Shown piece after piece: positions 44,117 to 52,339 of a stretch of DNA of 64,000 nt; within the stretch, counting starts at the first letter, position 1; every line of letters starts with the position of its first letter. Position numbers and translations under genes: made by a program. The DNA is taken from the NCBI RefSeq assembly GCF_036227105.1, contig NZ_CP109434.1, positions 749,001 through 813,000 on the forward strand, in the 5' to 3' direction. The notes below the pieces were generated by a model. That model had not been told where the DNA came from and did no database searches. It was given only the letters and a program-made list of their open reading frames with translations. Source of the stretch: Amycolatopsis sp. NBC_01488 (lineage in GTDB: Bacteria > Actinomycetota > Actinomycetes > Mycobacteriales > Pseudonocardiaceae).

Positions 44117-45076
44117 TTACTCCAGATGCGCCAGATCGTCCCGAGTGACAGCCACAGTCTTTTGGGAGCCCCGATAGCTAGCTGACGGCATCGGGCGTGC
44201 ACGGATAACGACGACGAAGACGGTAACGCCAGAGGCATGCAAGCGAGGAGGCCATAAGGTCGCGTCGTCGTCGGACGAGATCTGAAGATTGTTCTCGCTC
44301 AGGTTGATGACGATAAGATGGGAGACCGTCTTGCCGTAATCGTGTGCGTAGTGGACCGCCTGGTTGAAGCCCTTCCGTATGTATGAAACGTCGTAGTGGT
44401 CGCCGTTGTACAGCTTCGTCTCTTCAACAAGAGAGTCATCGCTGCCCACGTTGGCAATATTGTCCGCTTCGCCCGACGCCGAACGTGGCTGCGAAATAAT
44501 GTAATCCACTCCCTGGTCAAACAAGAACTTCTGAATGTATCGGTCGTAGATTGCCTCCCCATGCGTCTTGTCCGCATCGTATCGTGCGTAAAGCTCGTCG
44601 ACGTCAAAAGTCTCCAGCCGCCGCTTCAGTCGTTCGAGTAGGTAGAGCGTCTGACTGGCCGTACCAAGCCGCTCTTCAAGGTACTCAACGAACGGCTCGA
44701 TAGCTTGCTCGGTCATGTACCGAAGTATGGTATCAATATCGCGTTCCCCCACCGGCGCAAAGGAGGTGCCGAGCTGAAGAACGTTCGCCTTCCCCTGGGC
44801 AATGTCATTCAGGAGCCGCCATATAACACTTGCCCGCCCCTCTTCCGAGTCGGGCCAATCGTAGCCATCACTGTTGATGTTCTGGTCAATCCAATCTTCG
44901 ACACTAAGGCCTGGGTCGGCTCGTTCAGCTGACTCAACGATCGCCCTGAGCGCGGGTGACTTAAGAACGAAGCTCCGAAGGTAGCGGCATTCAGTTACGT
45001 AGGCATCCTGGCCAGTCTTGTAGAGGCGCCTGTAGCGGTCGCGCAGTTTGACTTGCAGGTTTTGCTCGTACTTCAC
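44117..45076 (-). CDS. Putative PD-(D/E)XK nuclease
   Basis: 319 residues from ATG 45076. The N-terminal 170 residues are helical (EQNLQVKLRDRYRRLYKTGQ, ILRYMTEQAIEPFVEYLEER). Residues about 188-262 give the restriction-endonuclease core: ISQPRSASGEADNIANVGSD, then LVEETKLYNG, with Asp205, Glu219-x-Lys221 and Gln239 in a QAVHYAHDYG helix, followed by the strand HLIVINLS. It should cut nucleic acid, or bind it. It is co-transcribed with the zinc-ribbon gene (four-base overlap) and probably with the 354-residue gene upstream. Confidence 0.7.
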   Translation of the reverse strand: MKYEQNLQVKLRDRYRRLYKTGQDAYVTECRYLRSFVLKSPALRAIVESAERADPGLSVEDWIDQNINSDGYDWPDSEEGRASVIWRLLNDIAQGKANVLQLGTSFAPVGERDIDTILRYMTEQAIEPFVEYLEERLGTASQTLYLLERLKRRLETFDVDELYARYDADKTHGEAIYDRYIQKFLFDQGVDYIISQPRSASGEADNIANVGSDDSLVEETKLYNGDHYDVSYIRKGFNQAVHYAHDYGKTVSHLIVINLSENNLQISSDDDATLWPPRLHASGVTVFVVVIRARPMPSASYRGSQKTVAVTRDDLAHLE

Positions 45077-45288
45077 TCAAATAGTCCTCTCAAGGAGTTC
45101 TTGACGTCTTCGATCGCGCCATGCACTGAGCCGCCGCTGTCGATGAGGTGGATCAGGGTGTAGCAGCACCGGCAGCGACGATACGCCTGGGTGTGCACAT
45201 CCAAGAGTTGAGTCTCGACGACGTAGCCGCACTGCGGGCACGGAAACTCAATGAGCTGTGACAGCAGTCTATAGGAAAAGTCAGACAA
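45073..45288 (-). CDS. Small zinc-ribbon protein
   Basis: 71 residues from ATG 45288. CPQCG (FPCPQCGYVVETQLLDVHTQ) and CRCCY form two knuckles of a zinc ribbon. The tail is acidic (GAIEDVKNSLRGLFE). The stop overlaps the ATG of the nuclease-like gene by four bases, which suggests a fixed ratio of the two proteins and a nucleic-acid-binding accessory role. Confidence 0.65.
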   Translation of the reverse strand: MSDFSYRLLSQLIEFPCPQCGYVVETQLLDVHTQAYRRCRCCYTLIHLIDSGGSVHGAIEDVKNSLRGLFE

Positions 45289-45381
45289 CAGGCGCCTCCG
45301 GCATGCGCTATGAGCGTCGCAGAGATCAACTCTCGACTACCTCTTTCCCAGGTTTTTTCGCTGCGTGGTAACCGCCTTTTG

Positions 45382-46446
45382 TCACAACGCGTCTGCGCAC
45401 GCCTGAAGCAAGGTATTGACGGCAACACTTGCCGGCATGTCGACGAAACGGAGAAGACTTGCTTTTCCTGATATTTGACGATGCAACACGTCATGTGCTT
45501 GCGTCTTGAACTCAACCAAGCGCGTCATGTAGTTCTTGTCATTGCGACTACCCCAACCATAGTTGTTGGCCGCTTCCTTGAAGTCATCAAAACCAAAGAT
45601 CGGCGGCACGTGATCCAGGATGGCTCGCAAAATCGCATGAGAGCTGTAGGTCTTCTCGTGAGCGTAGTTGTCATTGAGTTCGGCGATCAGCTGGAGCAAC
45701 TTTTCGCAGTTGAATCGGGTCGCCGACATCTTGGCCTCGATCGCCGCGACTACATCAGGGTGGACGTAGTCAGCTGTCGGAGTCACGGGCTTGCTCTGCG
45801 CAAACCCGCGAGCATGCATCGGCAACGGCCGGAGCGGTACGCTGTCCGATTCCGCTCGCCAAGTCGCCTGAACTGCGCGGTAGTCTGCAAGCGAGCGAAC
45901 CTGTGCGAATCGACGTACGTCGCGCCCGAGCGTGAATTCCCAGCTTTGCTCTGCGGGTTTGGATCCCGCCGATCCCCACCGCTCGACGGCCAGTAGTTTT
46001 CCGAGTCGCTGTACGTCAGCGAGCCTGTCCTTCTTTAGTCGAAAAGCCCGCACGAGATCTGCGCTCGAAACGGCGCAGGCGTCGTACTTGCCTTGGGAAG
46101 GTTCGAAATCCAGCTCCTTCTTTGCGAACCAGCGAAGTGTTCGGAAAAACAAATAGAGGTCAGACTCGGTGCCTGGGCAGAGCGCCACGCCTTCGAGCGT
46201 TAACCGCAGCAAGGTGTCCACTTGGGGTGGTGCACCACCTGACCATGTGGGTTGTAGCACGTCTTTAGGGATGTCGCGTAGGACGCGAGCGAGGTCTAAC
46301 TTGTCGTTCTTGCGCAGGGGACGATCGAGGTGCCCGAACGTCGGCCACGTGCCGCGCTCGAGGAAAAATCCGTAGACCGCTTGGAGGGTCGTTTGCATCT
46401 CTCGCGGTGGCGAGGTGTACAAGGTATCCACGTGTTCGATCTCCAT
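45382..46446 (-). CDS. Hypothetical protein of the nuclease locus
   Basis: 354 residues from ATG 46446. A wHTH-like head (MQTTLQAVYGFFLERGTWPT) precedes a middle region rich in charged helices. The C-terminal 110 residues look conserved (NCEKLLQLIAELNDNYAHEK, YSSHAILRAILDHVPPIFGF, FDDFKEAANNYGWGSRNDKN). No catalytic motif is seen. It is 93 bp upstream of the zinc-ribbon gene on the same strand and is likely the first gene of the unit. Role unknown; possibly recognition or target sensing. Confidence 0.65.
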   Translation of the reverse strand: MEIEHVDTLYTSPPREMQTTLQAVYGFFLERGTWPTFGHLDRPLRKNDKLDLARVLRDIPKDVLQPTWSGGAPPQVDTLLRLTLEGVALCPGTESDLYLFFRTLRWFAKKELDFEPSQGKYDACAVSSADLVRAFRLKKDRLADVQRLGKLLAVERWGSAGSKPAEQSWEFTLGRDVRRFAQVRSLADYRAVQATWRAESDSVPLRPLPMHARGFAQSKPVTPTADYVHPDVVAAIEAKMSATRFNCEKLLQLIAELNDNYAHEKTYSSHAILRAILDHVPPIFGFDDFKEAANNYGWGSRNDKNYMTRLVEFKTQAHDVLHRQISGKASLLRFVDMPASVAVNTLLQACADAL

Positions 46447-46616
46447 GTCTCCGGCGGTTCATGGTGAGGATACGCCTGGGCGAGTCGTAGGCGTAATCCG
46501 GATTCCTTGTAGCCTCGACTCCATTGTGCTGACACTTGACCTTGGCAACGAAGTCAGCCGCGCGGGCCTCATTTGCTCGGTAGCCCCAGTCGGCAGTTTG
46601 CCTAACATGCTACTGC

Positions 46617-46645
46617 TTGGAGTAGCGCCGGACATTTGCTATACT
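46617..46645 (+). promoter_or_regulatory. Promoter for the 83-residue gene
   Basis: TTGGAG (46617-46622), a 17-bp spacer and TATACT (46640-46645) precede ATG 46655 by nine bases, so the mRNA would be leaderless or almost so. Confidence 0.6.
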
Positions 46646-46654
46646 CTTTCACGT

Positions 46655-46906
46655 ATGGAAGCAAGCCTGATCCAACTCGAACAAATCCTCCGCGACAACA
46701 ATGCGGAAAGCTTCATCACGGCCGTTGACGGTGCGGTTACCAAAGCCGGCAAGATCATCCTGATGAGCCTGCGGGCCTTCTACCAACAACCAGAATTGTT
46801 GTACGCTGCCCTCAGCCACGCCAGCGCCCGTGGCGTGGCAGTGACTTTCACGCCTGGTGCTATGCCGGGTGATGCAGATTCTGAAACTAAGGCTGAACGG
46901 CCGTAG
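46655..46906 (+). CDS. Small helical protein
   Basis: 83 residues from ATG 46655 (MEASLIQLEQILRDNNAESF, then VTKAGKIILMSLRAFYQQPE). It is amphipathic helical with a flexible acidic C terminus. It is followed by two rightward membrane-protein genes. Its own promoter is clear. No family known. Confidence 0.6.
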   Translation: MEASLIQLEQILRDNNAESFITAVDGAVTKAGKIILMSLRAFYQQPELLYAALSHASARGVAVTFTPGAMPGDADSETKAERP

Positions 46907-46920
46907 GCTTTGCAATATCC

Positions 46921-47310
46921 ATGGAGCAGATCAACGAAGAATCACCCGATCATTTTCGTAACACGGATCCAGGAAGTATCACAAGAAACCGCTCTGCATT
47001 TCTCCGCGCAGTGCCAATCATTGGACGCATGGCATTCCCAGTCGTTGCGGCTCAAGTGGCAATATTTGGCGCCTACATACACCACGAGTGGCAAGTGGCA
47101 GATCAGGCTGCGGCTGCCGCGGGGGCGCTCGGAAGGTATTCTGGACCCGCAGCGGCTATTGCTGAGTACCAAGCGCGTGCACGAGAACATGACGAAAAGA
47201 TCTTCTCTGCAAGCGAGTATTCAGCAGGCATCCTTGCCCTGGATGCCTTGGCTGTCCTGGGCGGCGCTGCTGCGTATGCGCGAACATCTGGGCGAGACTC
47301 GAACGAGTGA
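46921..47310 (+). CDS. Small membrane protein
   Basis: 129 residues from ATG 46921, 14 bp after the previous gene. Hydrophobic segments at about residues 33-53 (GRMAFPVVAAQVAIFGAYIH) and 103-122 (GILALDALAVLGGAAAYART) flank an Ala-rich helical loop (QAAAAAGALGRYSGPAAAIA). The N-terminal 30 residues are hydrophilic. Function unknown. Confidence 0.6.
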   Translation: MEQINEESPDHFRNTDPGSITRNRSAFLRAVPIIGRMAFPVVAAQVAIFGAYIHHEWQVADQAAAAAGALGRYSGPAAAIAEYQARAREHDEKIFSASEYSAGILALDALAVLGGAAAYARTSGRDSNE

Positions 47311-47401
47311 TGCCCGATCGATCGGAGGGAAGTAGACTACGCTCATCAAACTTTAGAATTTGAACTCAGACGTAGTTGCTAACCGTGAAGGCTACTAGAG
47401 T

Positions 47402-48175
47402 ATGCCCGGTCGAAGATCGAAAGTTCGCACTGTCCTGACTGTGACGCTGGTCACGGTAGCTGCGGCGGTCGATGCGATAGCTATCAGCCAGTTTGCCAAT
47501 GCGCTGCCACTTCCTTTTCCTGTAGCACTCTCGGCGCTGCTGGTTGTAGTCATCGTCAAAATCATTGTCGGAATACGAAAGCGGAGCAAGGAATCCACGA
47601 AAGACTCGAACGCCCCTACTCAGTATCCTATGATCGCCACACCGCCCAGGCGCGATCCCCAACTAACCAACTTCCCGCCAACCGAACCCATCATCATCAT
47701 TTCGCAGCCGAAACCATTCATTGACCCTCCACCGATTTACGCTCCTTCGGAACAGCGGTCAGGCAACGTGCTCCAATACGACCCCCCTGTCCCCTGGCGA
47801 CCGCCGGAACCTCCGTGGAACCCTTCCTGGCCACCATTTCCTACACCGCCGGGTCAGCCCTCATTTCCGCCATCCAAGGCGCTACCGACCGGCAATGTCG
47901 TTGACAGCCCCATCAAGCCACAAAAACATCGTGCGCGGCTGAAAAATGTCGCAGCGCGCTTGACCCTCGGGGCCTTGTGGTTCTCCGCTGGCTCCCTCGC
48001 ACTGTTTGCGGCATATAGTATATATCCCCATCTGCATAGCGCCGCTTACCCAGGTGAGCAGCCCAGCGCTGTCAATGTCCTCCTGGCCTTGTTCGTTATT
48101 GTCTTGGTTTGCGTCGCACTACTCTGTGGCTTCATGGCGCTAAGGTTCTTGTTCTTTCCACGTGGTGCGCGATGA
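47402..48175 (+). CDS. Pro-rich four-TM membrane protein
   Basis: 257 residues from ATG 47402. Two TM helices (residues about 10-30 and 38-57, PFPVALSALLVVVIVKIIVG) precede a Pro-rich loop (PPVPWRPPEPPWNPSWPPFP, about residues 95-165). Two more helices close the chain (LTLGALWFSAGSLALFAAYS and VLLALFVIVLVCVALLCGFM). The loop would be cytoplasmic if the positive-inside rule holds. It resembles structural or exclusion proteins in layout only. Confidence 0.65.
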   Translation: MPGRRSKVRTVLTVTLVTVAAAVDAIAISQFANALPLPFPVALSALLVVVIVKIIVGIRKRSKESTKDSNAPTQYPMIATPPRRDPQLTNFPPTEPIIIISQPKPFIDPPPIYAPSEQRSGNVLQYDPPVPWRPPEPPWNPSWPPFPTPPGQPSFPPSKALPTGNVVDSPIKPQKHRARLKNVAARLTLGALWFSAGSLALFAAYSIYPHLHSAAYPGEQPSAVNVLLALFVIVLVCVALLCGFMALRFLFFPRGAR

Positions 48176-48224
48176 AGGGATTGCGAGCCATGAAATGTAA
48201 GCCCGCCTAAGCTTGGGATCTGGA

Positions 48225-49775
48225 TCACCTCGTCCAAAACACCGCCACCCTGCCATGGTGCAGCTCCTCCACCAGCAGCCCTTCGGACTGCATGTCCCGC
48301 GCGTACGCCTCAACGTCGACGCTGACGTAGTGCCGGATGCTCTCTGGAACGAACTGCATGAAGTCGTAGGCATCGGTCTCAGATAGCAAGTGCTCGACGT
48401 ATTCCTCGGCCGACTCCCACTCGCCGTGGTAGTGGTCGAGGAAGTGTTCGTCGGTCAGGAGTTCGGTACTGTCGATGCCAACGTGCTCGACCCACTTGGT
48501 GTACGCCTGTCCATGCTGAGCAAGCCCTCGCGCCACCCGTGACACCGTGTCGAAGCTGTCGTACTCGCCGACCGAGTACCCCGCGAAATCCTCGTAGTCG
48601 AAGATGGCCCACTCCTCGGCATCCGGGGTGTAGCCATTGCGCAGCATGAACTGCGTGGCGGCTTGCAGCTCATCCGGCTCGAGGGTGGCGTCCATCCAGA
48701 CGCCGTGCAGCCGCCCGCTGTTGTAGTCAGCCAGGCTGCCCACCCAGATGCGCGGGCTGTGCCCGCTCGGCGAGGCGTCGGCCTCCGTGTTCGCTTGCTC
48801 GTAGGCGTCACGCTCGGCGTGGTACGTGCTGTACTCGGTCTCGATGGCTGACCATTGGACTTCAAGCGCATGGTCGTCCAGGGCTTCCCGGACATGCCGG
48901 TACCCCTGCTCGTCCTGGATCAGGATGAGACCGCCGGGGCGGTCCTGGTGCTTGACCAGGCCGTACCAGCCCAAGTCGCTCACGGTGCCGATCTCGTTGT
49001 CCGGCGGTGCACCGAACAGGACGTCGAGCTCCTCGACTGAGTAGCGGCGTTCCTCGAAGTTGTGGCGAGCGACTTCGGTCGGACTCCACGCGGCGGCATC
49101 CGTCCATGGGTAGTCGTCAAGGTCGTCCTGGTCGCGGGTATCGACGACGGCCACTTCGCCCAAGGTGCGCACGCCAGCCGCCGAGATGCGCTCGAACAGG
49201 GCCTGGCAGGCGGCGGCTTCTTCAGGAGATTGCTCGACTTGATCACTGGTGCTGACGGCCAGGCGCCCCATGGCATCAGCCGGCGGGCCGTACGGCGGTC
49301 GTTCTTCGTCCCGGCTATCCGGCTCGTCGTCCTGGCGTTCCGGCTGCGCCGGCCACAGCTGGTGCCAGCCAGCTACGGGCGCCGCGTCGTCGCGGTTGTC
49401 CAGGTATTCGTCGAGGGCATCGAGCCAGGGTTCGACTTCGACGCCGGTCTCATTGTCTTCGCGCCAGGCATCCAACTCATCCCTCAGACCGTCCGTCAGG
49501 GCACCCGTCGAGGCCAGGGCGTAGAGCGGTGAGCGTTGACCGCCGTGCAGCTGGGAGGCGATGACCCGCACCGTGGTGTGGTCGATGGGGCGGCCTTCGC
49601 GCAGGGCTTCCGTGATGCCGTAGTGGATCAGTTGTTCGTCGGTGAGGTGCTCTGGTGGCGTTGATTCGTTTTGAAAGTTACCTCCTTGAGGTGTTGATAG
49701 GTGTTCCACATTCGTGTCTCCGTTTACGGTAGTTGATGAAATATCTAGAGAATGGTTGCTGTGGTACATCGCCAT
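48225..49775 (-). CDS. ardA: ArdA-type antirestriction protein
   Basis: 516 residues from ATG 49775. The C-terminal about 165 residues are ArdA: PRIWVGSLADYNSGRLHGVW, EEWAIFDYEDFAGYSVGEYD, then WESAEEYVEHLLSETDAYDF and HYVSVDVEAYARDMQSEG. ArdA mimics B-form DNA with its acidic surface and blocks type I restriction enzymes. The first 340 residues are an additional acidic region with no known family (DDLDDYPWTDAAAWSPTEVA), longer than usual for ArdA. It protects the element on entry. The start overlaps the next gene by 31 bp. Confidence 0.88.
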   Translation of the reverse strand: MAMYHSNHSLDISSTTVNGDTNVEHLSTPQGGNFQNESTPPEHLTDEQLIHYGITEALREGRPIDHTTVRVIASQLHGGQRSPLYALASTGALTDGLRDELDAWREDNETGVEVEPWLDALDEYLDNRDDAAPVAGWHQLWPAQPERQDDEPDSRDEERPPYGPPADAMGRLAVSTSDQVEQSPEEAAACQALFERISAAGVRTLGEVAVVDTRDQDDLDDYPWTDAAAWSPTEVARHNFEERRYSVEELDVLFGAPPDNEIGTVSDLGWYGLVKHQDRPGGLILIQDEQGYRHVREALDDHALEVQWSAIETEYSTYHAERDAYEQANTEADASPSGHSPRIWVGSLADYNSGRLHGVWMDATLEPDELQAATQFMLRNGYTPDAEEWAIFDYEDFAGYSVGEYDSFDTVSRVARGLAQHGQAYTKWVEHVGIDSTELLTDEHFLDHYHGEWESAEEYVEHLLSETDAYDFMQFVPESIRHYVSVDVEAYARDMQSEGLLVEELHHGRVAVFWTR

Positions 49776-50248
49776 TCACGTCTGTACGGTTGCATTCTGC
49801 CGACCACCGCCCGTACGTTCTCAGCATTGGCGGCATGACCCCATGCTTCAATGATGTGCTCGCTTGGTTTTTGGAAATGGAAGGTGCGCAGCCGGTATCC
49901 CTGTCCAGAAATATTCGGCCGGAATTGCCGACCGAGCAGCGCCAGGCACAGTTGTGGCGATAGGTGTGCCTCCACCTGCGTCAAGGGGCGGCTGCCGCCT
50001 AGTACTTCGACCAGGCCAGACAGGACATGAGCGGCAAAACGTTGTTCTTCGCGGGTAACAGGTTCGAGATAAGGTGCAATGACTGACTGTTCGACTCGCT
50101 GAGTAATTGGTTTGGATGCAGCGAGTGTCTTTTGCTCCGGGATGGCGAGGTGTTCAAGAGTGAGCGCTGTTTGGCCTACGAGGTGAGTGAGAACGTTAAA
50201 TTGCTCTGCGGATGCTTGCGCCTCCTTGAGTGAGACAAGTTGTTCCAT
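49745..50248 (-). CDS. Hypothetical protein upstream of ardA
   Basis: 167 residues from ATG 50248 (MEQLVSLKEAQASAEQFNVL). The chain is helical at first, then has a conserved-looking QVEAHLSPQLCLALLGRQFR and IIEAWGHAANAENVRAVVGR. It overlaps ardA by 31 bp, so it is co-translated and probably serves the same entry function. No family known. Confidence 0.6.
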   Translation of the reverse strand: MEQLVSLKEAQASAEQFNVLTHLVGQTALTLEHLAIPEQKTLAASKPITQRVEQSVIAPYLEPVTREEQRFAAHVLSGLVEVLGGSRPLTQVEAHLSPQLCLALLGRQFRPNISGQGYRLRTFHFQKPSEHIIEAWGHAANAENVRAVVGRMQPYRREWRCTTATIL

Positions 50249-50329
50249 ATGAAGTTCTCCTTATGAAGTTATGTGATGTAAAATCGTCCTTGATCGATGA
50301 GCGGCGTTGGCGCATACTAGAACGTACTT

Positions 50330-50563
50330 ATGACCAACGAAGAACTATTCAACGATCTCAAACAGTTTATTGCAACGACGGTGTCGCAAGAAGTAGCTGG
50401 CTTGCGTACGGAACTGAAGGACGACATCAAGAGCCTGGACCAAAAGGTCGATGCTATCCAAGATGCCGTTGCCGAAGCACTGAGCCAAACCAACGAAGCC
50501 CTCGATGCCACGGTGCAAGACCATGAGCAGCGCCTCCAGCGTCTTGAGCATCGGACGGCGTGA
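50330..50563 (+). CDS. Small coiled-coil protein
   Basis: 77 residues from ATG 50330. Nearly the whole chain is one coiled coil (LFNDLKQFIATTVSQEVAGL, DIKSLDQKVDAIQDAVAEAL). TTGATC (50290-50295), 17 bp, and CATACT (50313-50318) give a promoter and an mRNA start close to the ATG. It is similar in kind to small plasmid-borne coiled-coil proteins; function unknown. Confidence 0.65.
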   Translation: MTNEELFNDLKQFIATTVSQEVAGLRTELKDDIKSLDQKVDAIQDAVAEALSQTNEALDATVQDHEQRLQRLEHRTA

Positions 50564-50638
50564 CGGCATTGGCCGGTGGCTGGCAGGTCGTCTGTTTAGG
50601 AGGTAGTTCCGCCGCAAAGTTGCCGGGTCGTAGTGATA

Positions 50639-52021
50639 CTACGACTCAGCCACTTCATCGATTTTGACGGCAACGCTGACGGCAACGAGGCCAAGCAACC
50701 ACATCTTTCGCCGTTCATTGACGAGGTTGTTTACAGCGGTCACGCGTTGTTGGACACCTTCACGAATTGAGCTTCGAACCAAGGGGTCGCAGGTTCGAAT
50801 CCTGCCGGGTGTACCAGATAGCAAAGATGTAGTTTGATCAACAAGCTCACGCGTTTGCGGCAGTATTTGACGGCAACGCGAGCCACTGGTTGCTCTCCAG
50901 AACAACCGTTCAACCTTGCCTAACGCTTCGCGCCGCGCGTCCATGTCTACGTGCTGGTAGAGCTGTTGCGTTGTCGACACATGGGCATGTCCGAGAATTA
51001 GCTGGGCATCCCGCGCTTGCACACCCAAGTCCTTCAGGAGCGTCGCTGTGGTGTGGCGCACATCATGAATTCGGATCACCCTGACACCATGTTGCCGACA
51101 GATTCTCTGGAAGGAACGTAGGAAGTTCTTTGGCTCGATTGGACGACCGGTCTTTGTCGTAAAGATGAGCCCGTTGTCCACCCACCCAGTACCAGCAGCA
51201 TCCCGCATTGCATGGTAGCGGATCTTGTGGGCGGCGAGAGCTTCGTGGGCGAGGCCAAGCAGCGGCAAATCCCGGTTCCCGGCATCCGTTTTCACGGGAC
51301 CTTGGATGAGAGCGTGGCCAACTCGCTGAACTTGCTGACGAACGCGGACCTCCAATGTGGCAAGGTCGATGTCTTGCCAACGAAGTCCGAGTACTTCACC
51401 GCGCCGAAGTCCGTAGAGGACGAGCAGCGCGAAGGCGGGGTACAGGGGATCGGTGCGTGCTGCCGCAAGAAACTGCTTCGCTTCGTCGCTTGCCCACGGC
51501 CGTACTTCCTTTGGCTTGTAGCTATCGAGGACGACGAGCCGCGCGACGTTTCGGATAACCAACTCGTCGCGTTGCGCTTGTCCCAAAGCTGCACTCAAGA
51601 CCATACGGATGACGTGTGCCTTGCGGAGCGAGTGCCCGCTTTCAATCCCCTGGTTCAGAAATACCTGTACCTTTGGTACAGACAGCAAGGCGAGGGACTC
51701 TCTTCCGAGGTTTGGCTTGAGAAACAACCGGACGGCCCACTCGTACTGTTCATAGGTTGCTGGACGCCGGTTCGGTAGCACCACGTGTTCAAGCCAGTAG
51801 TCCAGGTACTCGCCCATTTTCCAGTTCCTGTCCGGCACCGGTACGCCACGCTGACTCTGTGCCTTGATTCGTGCCAGCTTCTCATGAGCCTCCTGGCGAG
51901 TCTTCCCAACTTTCCGTACGCGCTTTCGAGTACCACTGGTGGTCAGGAAGTAGGCCGCAGCTTCGTACCGCCCGTCCTTCCGGCGGTAGATCGTGCCCTC
52001 GCCGTTGGCGTGGCGACCCAC
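50639..52021 (-). CDS. int: Tyrosine integrase
   Basis: 460 codons from GTG 52021. The N-terminal AP2-like arm domain (GEGTIYRRKDGRYEAAAYFL), the SAM-like core-binding domain (about 65-150, MGEYLDYWLEHVVLPNRRPA) and the catalytic domain are complete. The active-site residues are Arg in LVLYGLRRGEVLGLRW (about 206), HDVRHTTATLL (His-x-x-Arg, about 318) and Tyr in TQQLYQHVDM (about 357). The last 55 codons run through the tRNA-Arg core (GRIRTCDPLVRSS). The GTG overlaps the stop of the excisionase by one base. Confidence 0.93.
   Translation of the reverse strand: MGRHANGEGTIYRRKDGRYEAAAYFLTTSGTRKRVRKVGKTRQEAHEKLARIKAQSQRGVPVPDRNWKMGEYLDYWLEHVVLPNRRPATYEQYEWAVRLFLKPNLGRESLALLSVPKVQVFLNQGIESGHSLRKAHVIRMVLSAALGQAQRDELVIRNVARLVVLDSYKPKEVRPWASDEAKQFLAAARTDPLYPAFALLVLYGLRRGEVLGLRWQDIDLATLEVRVRQQVQRVGHALIQGPVKTDAGNRDLPLLGLAHEALAAHKIRYHAMRDAAGTGWVDNGLIFTTKTGRPIEPKNFLRSFQRICRQHGVRVIRIHDVRHTTATLLKDLGVQARDAQLILGHAHVSTTQQLYQHVDMDARREALGKVERLFWRATSGSRCRQILPQTRELVDQTTSLLSGTPGRIRTCDPLVRSSIREGVQQRVTAVNNLVNERRKMWLLGLVAVSVAVKIDEVAES
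50665..50878. other. attP-like site: arm repeats around a tRNA-Arg core
   Basis: TGACGGCAACG occurs at 50665-50675 and 50677-50687 on the left and 50868-50878 on the right. Between them, 50772-50816 is the 3' half of a tRNA: loop CTTCGAA (anticodon TCG), stem CCAAG, T arm GCAGG-TTCGAAT-CCTGC, acceptor CGGGTGT, then ACCA. No 5' half precedes it, so it is not an active tRNA gene. Arm sites on both sides mean P-core-P' is complete. Confidence 0.7.
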
Positions 52022-52293
52022 TACAAGGTCCCCTCGTCGCGCAGGTGAGCAATCAGCGTATCGACCGCATCCCGAGGGACAAGCCGCCGCTTACCGATCC
52101 GGATCGTGACGAGCTGTCGTGACCGGATGAGCTCGTAGAGCTTCCAGTTGCTGACCCGCAGCACCGCGCAGGCTTCCTTGACGGTGTAGAGGACTGGCAT
52201 GACGTTGTCGTCGGCCTCGCCGCCGGTTGGCGTTGATCGACGCCAGAAGGCTCGAAGCCTCGTATGTGAGACTGGTGTACTGGTTGTGATCAT
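52021..52293 (-). CDS. xis: Excisionase / MerR-like HTH protein
   Basis: 90 residues from ATG 52293, chosen for its strong SD (AAGGAGGTGA); ATG 52200 would give 59. The C-terminal 55 residues are the excisionase wHTH: LYTVKEACAVLRVSNWKLYE followed by LIRSRQLVTIRIGKRRLVPR. It directs the integrase toward excision. It is coupled to int. Confidence 0.85.
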   Translation of the reverse strand: MITTSTPVSHTRLRAFWRRSTPTGGEADDNVMPVLYTVKEACAVLRVSNWKLYELIRSRQLVTIRIGKRRLVPRDAVDTLIAHLRDEGTL

Positions 52294-52339
52294 TAATCAC
52301 CTCCTTTCAGTTGGTTGTTGTTGCAAGGGCTCGCGACCC

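Noticed and set aside
50772..50816. Complete tRNA-Arg gene
   Set aside because: The upstream bases do not form the anticodon-stem 5' strand, D arm or acceptor 5' strand.
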